Position numbers and translations under genes: made by a program. The notes below the pieces were generated by a model, which worked only from the letters and a program-made list of their open reading frames with translations, did no database searches and had not been told where the DNA came from. This document shows positions 24,911-32,914 of a DNA stretch of 64,000 nt, in pieces (the stretch's first letter is position 1; the number at the start of each line of letters is the position of its first letter). Origin of the DNA: Nocardia vinacea (GTDB lineage Bacteria > Actinomycetota > Actinomycetes > Mycobacteriales > Mycobacteriaceae). The stretch spans positions 9,300,001 through 9,364,000 of the forward strand of contig NZ_CP109149.1 of assembly GCF_035920345.1 (NCBI RefSeq), in the 5' to 3' direction.

Positions 24911-25525
24911 TTAGATCAGGCCCTGGCGCAGCGCGTAGGCCACGGCATGGGACCGGTTGCGCAACTGCAGGCGGCTGGTGATGTCGTGCAGCGCATTCTT
25001 GATGGTGCGCTGCGAATAGCAGAGTTTGGCGGCGATCTCGGCCGTGTCATCGCCCTCGGCGACCAGGCGCAGGATCTCGGTCTCCCGCTGCGAAAGACCG
25101 GTCAGGCTGAGTCCGCGCGGATGCAGCACCTGGCGCTGTAACCGACCGACCTGATCGAGCAGCCGGCCGAGCAGATCGGGCGGCACCGTGCCTTCGCCGC
25201 GCGCCGCAGCACATGCCGCACGGGCCAGGCGTTCGGCCGATGCGTCCTGTCGGCGCACCAGTCCCGCGATCCCGGCCTCGACCGCCGCAGCCAATCCGTG
25301 TTCGTCGAAATCGGATGCGACGAGTACCGGGCGGCAGCTGCCGCGCTGCAGGCGCCGCAGCGTCTGCAGGGTGGACTCGTCGACGGTATCGGCGACGACC
25401 AGTGCGACAACGGCCCGCGTCGGATCGTCGGCGACCAGCACCTCCGTGCGTGATCGCAACTGGGCGATGAGACCGGCGCGCGAGATCGGGTCGCGCGCGT
25501 CGACATAGACCGCGGTTCTCTCCAT
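24911..25525 (-). CDS. LuxR-type response regulator heading the eCIS operon
   Basis: A 204-residue protein. The N-terminal 120 residues have the alpha-beta receiver outline but an atypical acidic pocket (VYVDARDP in place of the usual paired acidic residues; the phosphoacceptor may be the Asp of VVADTVDE). Residues about 145-204 are a LuxR-type helix-turn-helix (LSQRETEILRLVAEG, SQRTIKNALHDI). No sensor kinase gene is near, so it may be phosphorylation-independent. As the first gene of the minus-strand eCIS block it is the likely controller of the locus. Confidence 0.88.
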   Translation of the reverse strand: MERTAVYVDARDPISRAGLIAQLRSRTEVLVADDPTRAVVALVVADTVDESTLQTLRRLQRGSCRPVLVASDFDEHGLAAAVEAGIAGLVRRQDASAERLARAACAAARGEGTVPPDLLGRLLDQVGRLQRQVLHPRGLSLTGLSQRETEILRLVAEGDDTAEIAAKLCYSQRTIKNALHDITSRLQLRNRSHAVAYALRQGLI

Positions 25526-25802
25526 CGGAGCACCTCTCGTGAGGACTGGGCTTCGAGTGCTCTCGATGCCTGGAACTCGAGCATCCGCGGACTTCTAACC
25601 GTGCACTCATCAAGAACTAAACGTGCAGGTCGTTGCCCGTTCGGGCACGGCATTCGAGGGCATCGGCGCAGGTAGGGGCCGATATTGTTCGCGGCGCTCA
25701 CGACCGGGGCGGCCGCGTGGTGTCGGTTCGGGCAGGTGCGGTGCGGTTGGCGTGCGGCCACGCTGTTGTCCATTCCGCATTCGATCGCGTGGAGACATCT
25801 GG

Positions 25803-27848
25803 ATGGGACCGATTCGTAATAACCGTGAACCGCATCGTCGGCTGGTGTCGGTGCTGCTCGTTGTGACGACCGCCGCCGTGGTCGTCGTGCTGGCGGTGAG
25901 CGGGCTGCTGTCCGGGAATCGAATCGGGTACGCCGGTGCCGCGCCGGTCACCACGTCACCCGATCCGGCTCCGGTCACGGTGGTAACCGGAACCACTGTG
26001 CCGCCGCCGGTGGCTTCGTCCGCTGCCGGGTCGACCACTCGGGTCGAGCCCACGACCACGACGACGACTACGACGGCGCCGTTGCGAACGACGGTTGCCG
26101 CCACCACGGTGACTTCGTCCGGAACCGCGACCAGCACTGGACAGACGACAACGACCACGACCTGCCCCAGCACGACCGGACCGACGGCCTCGACCACGAC
26201 GACCGGTCGACCCTGCGAAACCAAAGTTTCGGCGTGCCCGACGGTCACGACAACGGCCACCACTTCCGCCGCCCCGTGCGTGGACGTCGAATCCGGTGTC
26301 TCCTCGACGATTTCAACCATCGTCACCACGACCACGTCGACCACGACGACCACAACCACCGACCGCCCGGTGGTGCTGACGACCACCGATCCGCAGATCC
26401 CGGCACCGCCGCGCAACCAGCCCGCGCCCGAACGCACGGTTCCCGACGATCTGTCCCAATCGTCGCCATGCGCGGTGATCACCGGCCCGATGGCCAAGGG
26501 GCAGTACACGGTTTCGTCGCCATTCGGTCAGCGCGGCGGTGAATTCCACCGCGGCATCGATCTCGCCGCGCGGGAGGGCACCCCGATCTATGCGGCACTG
26601 GACGGGAAAGTCTCGGCGGCCGGACCGGCGACCGGATTCGGGAACTGGATCGTCATCGACTCGACGACATCCAGCGGTCAGGTCTCGACCGTCTACGGGC
26701 ATATGTACGACAACGGTCTACACGTCAGAACAGGTGACATCGTGAAGGCGGGGCAGCATATCGCCGATGTCGGCAGCAATGGCCAATCCTCCGGTGCCCA
26801 TTTGCATTTCGAGCTGTGGCAGGGCCTGCGGCTGGGCAGCGGTAAAGCCGTCGATCCCGCGCCGATGCTCGAGCAGGCCGCGCCCGCGGCGTCGCAGTCG
26901 GCGTTGAAGATCGCACATGCGATCGCCGACTGTGCCGTGCGCCCCGGGACCGGCCTAGCTCCGGGCAAGGTGCCGCAGGAATTCGTGCCGTGGCTGGTCA
27001 AGGGTGCCGCCGAATGCCCGAACAGCGGTATCACCGCGCCGCTGCTGGCCGGACAACTCGAGGCGGAGAACAACTTCAACTACGGTGCGAATGCTCCGGT
27101 GTCGTCCACCGGTGCCAGGGGACCGGCGCAGTTCATGCCCGGTACCTGGGAGACCTGGAAGGTCGACGCCGACAGCAACGGTGTCGCCGATATCAACAGC
27201 ATTGCCGATTCCGTTGTGGCACAGGCACATTTCATGTGCAAGAACTGGAAGGACACCTCGGCCGGGGTGAACAGCGGCTCGTTGCAGGGCGATGCGGTCG
27301 ATCTCGCGTTGGCCGCGTACAACGCGGGCTTCGGGGCGGTCCAGGCCGCGGGCGGTATGCCGTCCGGCGGTGATTACACCACGCAGACCCGGCCTTATGT
27401 GCGCACCATCAGGGATCTCGAACGCCAATTCGCCGCGACCGACTTCGGTGCGACGCCGGATCAGCAGTCCGATCGCGAGGCCAAGGCGGCACAGGCGGCG
27501 AAGGAGTATCTCGGCACCGAATACACCTGGGGCGGCGGAAATACCAAGGGCCCCACGCTCGGTGGTTTCGACTCACCCGGTCTGACGAGCTACGTCACCT
27601 ACGTCGCGACCAGTGGCAGCACCACGCTGCCACGTACCGTCCAGCAGCAATGGGCACAGGGCGACGAGATAGCCACCGATCAGGCGAAACCGGGTGATCT
27701 CGTATTCAGCGAATGGAATTCGAACGGAACACCGCGGCACGTCGGTGTCGCGATCGGTGGTGGCCGGATGGTGCACGCGTCGAGCACCGACGGCACGGTT
27801 GCCGAGGCAGACATCGCCGCCGATGCCAAGGTACGGAGCATGTCATGA
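25803..27848 (+). CDS. three-domain cell-wall hydrolase (M23, lytic transglycosylase, NlpC/P60 with lost cysteine)
   Basis: A 681-residue protein from ATG 25803 (MGPIRNN). It has a membrane anchor at about residues 15-35, then a long Thr/Ser-rich segment (to about 205). A LytM/M23 endopeptidase domain follows with H249-x3-D253 (HRGID) and H333-x-H335 (HLH). A lytic-transglycosylase domain follows (LEAENNFN, ARGPAQFMPGTWE). Last is an NlpC/P60 domain (YLGTEYTWGGGN, PGDLVF, RHVGVAIGGG with H646). The usual FDCSG cysteine is replaced: the sequence reads FDSPG with Ser591, so the third domain should lack thiol peptidase activity. It is coupled by ATGA to a lipoprotein gene. Such combined hydrolases often open the wall for secretion or conjugation machines. 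Confidence 0.88.
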   Translation: MGPIRNNREPHRRLVSVLLVVTTAAVVVVLAVSGLLSGNRIGYAGAAPVTTSPDPAPVTVVTGTTVPPPVASSAAGSTTRVEPTTTTTTTTAPLRTTVAATTVTSSGTATSTGQTTTTTTCPSTTGPTASTTTTGRPCETKVSACPTVTTTATTSAAPCVDVESGVSSTISTIVTTTTSTTTTTTTDRPVVLTTTDPQIPAPPRNQPAPERTVPDDLSQSSPCAVITGPMAKGQYTVSSPFGQRGGEFHRGIDLAAREGTPIYAALDGKVSAAGPATGFGNWIVIDSTTSSGQVSTVYGHMYDNGLHVRTGDIVKAGQHIADVGSNGQSSGAHLHFELWQGLRLGSGKAVDPAPMLEQAAPAASQSALKIAHAIADCAVRPGTGLAPGKVPQEFVPWLVKGAAECPNSGITAPLLAGQLEAENNFNYGANAPVSSTGARGPAQFMPGTWETWKVDADSNGVADINSIADSVVAQAHFMCKNWKDTSAGVNSGSLQGDAVDLALAAYNAGFGAVQAAGGMPSGGDYTTQTRPYVRTIRDLERQFAATDFGATPDQQSDREAKAAQAAKEYLGTEYTWGGGNTKGPTLGGFDSPGLTSYVTYVATSGSTTLPRTVQQQWAQGDEIATDQAKPGDLVFSEWNSNGTPRHVGVAIGGGRMVHASSTDGTVAEADIAADAKVRSMS

Positions 27849-28354
27849 GCATTCGCCGAATCCTGTTGGCCCTGCTGTTCGCGGCCTTCGGTATCGCGTC
27901 GATCAGCGGTTGCGGTTCGACGGTGCGCGGTCTCGCACTTCCGGCCCCGCTCGGTGCCGCTGACACCGCGGATCCGAATATCGTTCTGCGCGACGGCTTC
28001 TCGACGATGTTCGGTTGGCGGCCGCAGAGCGACAACTCACCCGACGACGCTTACGCCCGCGCCCGCCCGTACCTCACCGATCAACTCGGCGCCCGCGCTC
28101 GCGAGACCACCTCCGGCGGTGCGAAGACCCAGTGGAAGGCATGGGCGGACGCCAAGGCGAAGGTCGAGGTCACCGTGCAGGTCACGACCGACGAACATCC
28201 GGCGGATCAACCCGCGCGCATCGATCGTGTAGTGCTGATCGGGCAGGCCATCACCGATGCCGCGGCGAAACCGATCGAGAACATCGAAATCACGGTCTGG
28301 GCAACCGTTGTGCAGACCGAACAAGGCTGGCGCATCCACGCCATGCACTTCTGA
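27845..28354 (+). CDS. lipoprotein, paralogue 1
   Basis: A 169-residue protein with a lipoprotein signal (ISGC, Cys near residue 24). The mature part has the pattern TMFGWRP, YLTDQLG, a KAWADAKAKVEVTV strand and a QGWRIHAMHF end, giving an NTF2-like or Mce-associated-protein-like alpha-beta fold. The next gene encodes the same pattern. It overlaps the hydrolase stop by 4 bp, so it probably works with the hydrolase at the membrane surface. Confidence 0.8.
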   Translation: MSIRRILLALLFAAFGIASISGCGSTVRGLALPAPLGAADTADPNIVLRDGFSTMFGWRPQSDNSPDDAYARARPYLTDQLGARARETTSGGAKTQWKAWADAKAKVEVTVQVTTDEHPADQPARIDRVVLIGQAITDAAAKPIENIEITVWATVVQTEQGWRIHAMHF

Positions 28355-28364
28355 AGAGGTTGCC

Positions 28365-28859
28365 ATGTCCAAACTGCGGTACGCATTCATCCTGCTCGCG
28401 TCGCTCGCCGCGGCACTGTGCGTCGCGTGTTCCTCGACGCCGTCCGGCAGCGATGACAAACCCGCCGACAAGGCAGCGATCGAGACGATCACCTCCGGAC
28501 TGCAGACCATGTTCACCTGGCGCCCGGGGGCCGATACCAGCAGGCTCGACGCATTCCGGCGGGCAACACCCTGGCTCACCGACCAGTTCGCGGCGACGTC
28601 GACCACGACCTCGGAACGCGGACCCGGTGTGCAGTGGGATCAGTGGGCGCGTGCGCGTTCCACCGTGGAGGCCACTGTGCTCATCCTGGGTACCGAGCAC
28701 GGCGCCGATACCGATCAGCGGATCGATCGGCTGGCCATGATCACCCAGGATGTCAAGGCGCCCGACGGCACCGTTGTCGACCGCATCGACCTCACCGCCA
28801 AGGTGACCCTGCAGCGCTCCGGCAGGGACTGGCGCATCGATTCGGTCGAATTCGTCTGA
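28365..28859 (+). CDS. lipoprotein, paralogue 2
   Basis: A 164-residue protein with lipobox CVAC. Its mature part parallels the preceding lipoprotein: TMFTWRPG, DAFRRATPWLTDQFA, QWDQWARARSTVEATV, and a RDWRIDSVEFV end. The two genes are a tandem duplication that has diverged well beyond 50% by eye. The three-gene operon (hydrolase, lipoprotein, lipoprotein) ends here; 158 bp separate it from the RiPP locus. Confidence 0.8.
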   Translation: MSKLRYAFILLASLAAALCVACSSTPSGSDDKPADKAAIETITSGLQTMFTWRPGADTSRLDAFRRATPWLTDQFAATSTTTSERGPGVQWDQWARARSTVEATVLILGTEHGADTDQRIDRLAMITQDVKAPDGTVVDRIDLTAKVTLQRSGRDWRIDSVEFV

Positions 28860-28931
28860 ACCGCAACGGTATTCATGCTGGCTGCGATTTCGCCGAATGC
28901 CACCGCTCGGCGGTGCCCCGTTCGGACAGAC

Positions 28932-28945
28932 TCCCAAGTTTGGGA
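28932..28945. promoter_or_regulatory. short inverted repeat upstream of the RiPP precursor
   Basis: TCCCAA and TTGGGA form a perfect 6-bp inverted repeat around a 2-nt centre, about 75 bp before the precursor start and within the only spacer that can carry its promoter. It could be an operator. No convincing -35/-10 pair with normal spacing was found next to it. Confidence 0.25.
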
Positions 28946-29017
28946 AATTGGTGTGCGGCGTTGTGCGTAGCATTCAGCAAGAGCGCCAAAGGGTTTCGCT
29001 CGTTAGGAGGACTAATC

Positions 29018-29170
29018 ATGAAGTCGAACAATCGCGCGGTGGTGTCCGCTGTGGCCGATCTGCGGGGCACTCCGCTCGGGCAGCTTTCAGGTCAGAGCCT
29101 GACTGATCTGCTTGCGAATCTGGCCAACTCCTCGACCACCGGTATCTCGTTCAGCTCCGCTCTCATCTGA
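29018..29170 (+). CDS. fxsA: FxsA-like RiPP precursor peptide
   Basis: A 50-residue peptide from ATG 29018 with a strong TAGGAGG 7 bases upstream. The leader is helical (VSAVADLRGTPLGQL, SLTDLLANLA) and the C-terminus reads GISFSSALI. Precursors of the FxsB radical SAM enzymes end in F-x-S-x-x; here the motif FSSAL is followed by one extra residue, Ile50. The radical SAM gene starts 31 bp downstream. In this enzyme class the aromatic residue is crosslinked to a residue two positions away, giving a three-residue cyclophane, so Phe45 and Ser47 are the expected site (inference). Confidence 0.85.
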   Translation: MKSNNRAVVSAVADLRGTPLGQLSGQSLTDLLANLANSSTTGISFSSALI

Positions 29171-29201
29171 TCCGAATACCGCTCGGCGTACCGGCTATCC
29201 C

Positions 29202-31628
29202 GTGAACCGTAAACCGCTTCCTTTTCGTCAGTTTGTGATCAAGGTGCATAGCCGGTGCGATTTGGCGTGCAATCACTGCTATATGTATGAGCACGTCGAC
29301 CAATCCTGGCGTGGTCGCCCGATGGGGCTGGCCCCGGAGACGGCCACCCGGATTGCGTTCCGCATCGCCGAACATGCGGCGGCGCACGCGCTGCCCGAGG
29401 TCGCCATCGTGCTACACGGCGGCGAACCGCTGCTGCTCGGTGTGGACCGCACCAGGGAATTCCTGGCCGCTCTGCACGCGGCCGTCGCTCCGGTGGCCCG
29501 CCTGAATCTGCATATCCATACCAACGCGATCCTGCTCAGCGCGGCCTACCTCGACCTGTTCACCGAATACAATGTGCGGGTTGGTGTTTCGCTGGACGGC
29601 GATCGCGCCGCCAATGACCGGCATCGGCTGTACCGCAACGGACGCAGCAGTTACGACCAGGTGATTGCGAGCCTCGACCGGTTGCGCCAGCCGCAGTATC
29701 GCGCGCTGTATTCCGGCCTGCTGTGCACGGTGGATATTGCCAACGATCCGATCGCCGTCTATCGCGGGCTGCTGGAGCAGCAGCCGCCGCGCATGGATCT
29801 GCTGCTGCCGCACTCGAATTGGGAGCATCAGCCGCCGGGTTTGCGGATACCGCGCGATCCGGACACTCCGGCGCGGGGTGGTGGCGAGTACGCGCAATGG
29901 CTCATCGCCATGTTCGACGCCTGGAATGCCGACGGTCGACCGGTACCGCTGCGCACCTTCGAATCGGTGGTGGCGGCCATGTACGGTCGTCCGAGCACCG
30001 CCGAGGCCATCGGACTCGATCCGGTGGATCTGCTGGTGATCGAAACCGACGGCACGCTCGAGCAGGTCGATTCGCTCAAGACCGCCTTCGAAGGCGCTGC
30101 GGCGACTGGACTGAACGTGTGGGACAACAGCCTCGACGAGGCCGCCGTGCTCCCTGGCATCACGGTGCGTCGTGACGGCATCGACGGCGTCAGCGCCACG
30201 TGCCGATCCTGTGACGTGGTCCAGGTCTGCGGTGGTGGGTTCTATCCGCACCGGTACCGGCCGGGCACCGAATTCGACAACCCCTCTGTCTACTGCTCCG
30301 ATCTGAAGGAGATGATCGATCACGTGGCCGAGTCCGAAGCCGCAGCAGGGAGAGGCGGCGCACAAACCTCCGCACATGACGCCGTCGTCGAGTCGCACAG
30401 ATTGTCCGATGACGAATTCGACCAATTGGCAGCCGGTTTCGGTGATGCCGCCACAGTGAATTGGTTGGCGCAGGCCCAGGCTTCGCTGCAGCGCGAATTA
30501 TTGTCTGCCGTCGGCCGATTCGGTCCACAGGATGACGAAAGATTCACCGCAGCTTGGGATGTGCTCGTCTCACTGGACACGTCGGCGCCTGACGCGGTGG
30601 CTACGGTGCTGGCGCATCCCTACACCCGGGTATGGGCCACCGCCCTGCTGGAGGGGGTAAGCAAGGGCGAGATGGTGGCCGAGGATGTCCATCACCTGCA
30701 AGCGGTCGCGGCGGGTGCGGCGCTGCACGCGGGTAAGGATTTGCGGCTGCCGGTGCCGGTGCGCGGCGGGGTCGCGCCACTGCCAACCTTCGGCGCACTG
30801 AAAGCCGGTGCGGACGAACAGGTTTGGATCGATACCGGCTCGATCGACAGGCTGGATCTGGTACATCCATTGCGCCGGCTGACCGCCACCGACCTGATCG
30901 TCCCGCTCGAGGACACCGACCCATATCGCATCGGCCACAGCTATGCGGCCGACCGGCTCAGCGATGCCGAGGCACACCGCTGGCAGCTCGCTTTCGCCGC
31001 GGGTATCGACTTCATCGACGCATATCTGCCCGTCTACGCGCCCGGTCTGCGCTCCGGTTTGCGTGCGGTCATGCCGATGGAGCCGGATGAGAACTACGAC
31101 CGAAGCGCCTCCATGCGACTGGCTTTCGGCGCGGTCGGCATCGGGCTGCGACGGGCGCTGGTATCGGCCGCGCTTCCGCTTATCCACGAATTCCAACACG
31201 TGAAGATGGGCGCCATCCTCGACATGTTCGAATTGTTCGACCGCTCCGATACGGCGCAGCGGTATTACGCGCCGTGGCGACCGGATCCGCGTCCGATCGA
31301 GGGGTTGTTGCAAGGCACCTACGCCCATATCGGCGTGACCGATTTCTGGCGGGTGCATCGCACGCGGGCCGAGGGGGCGCAGCGCCAGGAATCGGAGCGG
31401 GAATTCGTGCGGTGGCGCATGATGACCGCGGAAGCTATTCGCCAACTCCAGGGATCCGGATCACTGACCCCGCTAGGGGAGCGGTTCGTTGCGGGCATGA
31501 GTGCGACGGTGCGGCCGTGGCTCGCCGAATCGGTCGATCCCACCGCGGAAAGTGCTGCGGTGCGTGCCGCCGAAACGCACCGCGCCGCCTTCGACGAGCG
31601 CATGAAGGTCAGCCGTGCCGTCGATTGA
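29202..31628 (+). CDS. fxsB: FxsB-like radical SAM maturase fused to an HExxH domain
   Basis: An 808-residue protein, start at GTG 29202 (VNRKPLPFRQFV) because this is where FxsB-type proteins begin; upstream codons overlap the precursor. C19-x3-C23-x2-C26 binds the SAM-cleaving 4Fe-4S cluster. A SPASM-like C-terminal cysteine region (CRSCDVVQVCGGGFYPHRY) ends the first half near residue 400. The second half (from about 405) is the HExxH modification domain with HEFQH at 662-666. Published work on fused radical SAM/HExxH enzymes shows cyclophane formation by the first part and 2-oxoglutarate-dependent beta-hydroxylation by the second. The precursor is directly upstream and a stand-alone HExxH gene overlaps the 3' end. 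Confidence 0.9.
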   Translation: MNRKPLPFRQFVIKVHSRCDLACNHCYMYEHVDQSWRGRPMGLAPETATRIAFRIAEHAAAHALPEVAIVLHGGEPLLLGVDRTREFLAALHAAVAPVARLNLHIHTNAILLSAAYLDLFTEYNVRVGVSLDGDRAANDRHRLYRNGRSSYDQVIASLDRLRQPQYRALYSGLLCTVDIANDPIAVYRGLLEQQPPRMDLLLPHSNWEHQPPGLRIPRDPDTPARGGGEYAQWLIAMFDAWNADGRPVPLRTFESVVAAMYGRPSTAEAIGLDPVDLLVIETDGTLEQVDSLKTAFEGAAATGLNVWDNSLDEAAVLPGITVRRDGIDGVSATCRSCDVVQVCGGGFYPHRYRPGTEFDNPSVYCSDLKEMIDHVAESEAAAGRGGAQTSAHDAVVESHRLSDDEFDQLAAGFGDAATVNWLAQAQASLQRELLSAVGRFGPQDDERFTAAWDVLVSLDTSAPDAVATVLAHPYTRVWATALLEGVSKGEMVAEDVHHLQAVAAGAALHAGKDLRLPVPVRGGVAPLPTFGALKAGADEQVWIDTGSIDRLDLVHPLRRLTATDLIVPLEDTDPYRIGHSYAADRLSDAEAHRWQLAFAAGIDFIDAYLPVYAPGLRSGLRAVMPMEPDENYDRSASMRLAFGAVGIGLRRALVSAALPLIHEFQHVKMGAILDMFELFDRSDTAQRYYAPWRPDPRPIEGLLQGTYAHIGVTDFWRVHRTRAEGAQRQESEREFVRWRMMTAEAIRQLQGSGSLTPLGERFVAGMSATVRPWLAESVDPTAESAAVRAAETHRAAFDERMKVSRAVD

Positions 31629-32769
31629 GTCCGCACACAGTCTGTCAGAGGATCAATTCGCCCAGCTGGCATCGGGGTTCGGCGATGCGGAGACGGTGCG
31701 TTGGCTGGTGCAGGCCCAGGCCTCGGTGCAGCGTGAATTGTTGGCGGCGGTAGGCAGATTCGGCCCGCACGACGATGCGCGCTTCGCCGCCGCCTGGGAT
31801 GTGCTGGTGGGCTTGGACACATCGGCACCGGACGCGGTCGCGGCAGTGCTCACTCATCCCTACACCCGGGTGTGGGCGACCGCATTGCTCGAAAACATCA
31901 GTCGCGCAGAGTTCGTCGCCGCGGACGTTTACCACTTGGAGGCGGTGGCGGCGAGCGCCGCGCTGCTGGCAGGCGCGAAGCTGCGAATGCCGGTGCCCGT
32001 GCGCGACGGTGTGGCACCTTTGCCGATGTTCGGTGCGTTGCGGGCCTCGGAGCTGGTATGGATCGATACCGGCGACGGGGACGTCGTACTGGCCGAGCCG
32101 GTGCGCAAGCTGAGCTATGGCGATTTGACGGTCACGCTGGAGGATACCGATCCCTATCGAGCGCTGCCTTATCTCGGGAGCGAAATTCATCCGACCGGGC
32201 GGTTGAGTGATGTCGAGGCCGAGCGGTGGCAGCAGGCTTTCGTGGGCGCTCTCGGATTCATAGAAGAGCATCTGCCCGCGTATCTGCCCGGCCTGCGTGC
32301 CGGTCTGCGGACGATATTGCCGCTGCGACCGGATGGCTCGACGAACCGGAGCGCCTCGGCCAGACTGGCATTCGGCGCGGTGGGCATCGCTGCCCGGCAC
32401 CTGGATCCGCAAGCACTCGCCGAACTGCTGGTGCACGAATTCCAGCACGTCAAGCTCGGCGCGATGATGGATGCCTTCGAACTCTACGACCGCGCCGATA
32501 TCGAACCGCGCTACCACCCACCATGCTTTTCGCATCCACGCCCGATCGAAGGCCTACTGCACAGCACCTACGCCCACCTCGCCATCACCGATTTCTGGCG
32601 CGTCCAGCGCACCGTGACGACTGGAGCGGCAGCCGAGGCCGCCGCGCGGCGCTTCACCGAAGTTCGCCTGCTCACCGCCGAAGGTATCGCGCTACTGGAG
32701 GCCGCCGGATCGCTCACCGCCCTCGGTGACACCATCGTCGAGGCAATGCGAAGCAGGATTACCGACTAG
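31615..32769 (+). CDS. stand-alone HExxH peptide-modification protein, duplicate of the FxsB C-terminal half
   Basis: A 384-residue protein from GTG 31615, overlapping the end of the fusion gene by 14 bp. It aligns along its whole length with the FxsB second half: FAQLASGFGDAETV, QRELLAAVGRFGP, the HPYTRVWATALLE block, then HEFQH at residues 274-278. The two share long identical runs, so this is a tandem domain duplication. It is probably a second hydroxylase-type tailoring enzyme acting on the same precursor, or one released from the radical SAM partner to act on another residue. Confidence 0.88.
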   Translation: MPSIESAHSLSEDQFAQLASGFGDAETVRWLVQAQASVQRELLAAVGRFGPHDDARFAAAWDVLVGLDTSAPDAVAAVLTHPYTRVWATALLENISRAEFVAADVYHLEAVAASAALLAGAKLRMPVPVRDGVAPLPMFGALRASELVWIDTGDGDVVLAEPVRKLSYGDLTVTLEDTDPYRALPYLGSEIHPTGRLSDVEAERWQQAFVGALGFIEEHLPAYLPGLRAGLRTILPLRPDGSTNRSASARLAFGAVGIAARHLDPQALAELLVHEFQHVKLGAMMDAFELYDRADIEPRYHPPCFSHPRPIEGLLHSTYAHLAITDFWRVQRTVTTGAAAEAAARRFTEVRLLTAEGIALLEAAGSLTALGDTIVEAMRSRITD

Positions 32770-32914
32770 CGTCGGGTGCCGCCACGCGCATAGTGCTCGT
32801 CTGACCAGCCTGTCGGCGGTCAGGGTGGGTGTAATTCGCGTTCGGGGTGCGGCGGGGTGGATGGGGTGCTTAGGCTCACGGGGCTTGTACGTTCGAACGC
32901 CTGGAGTTTTCTCG

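Noticed and set aside
26030..26360. Thr-coding ACC/ACG-rich tract considered as a possible CRISPR-like or satellite array
   Set aside because: It is a codon-level low-complexity stretch inside the wall hydrolase, with no regular unit or spacers.
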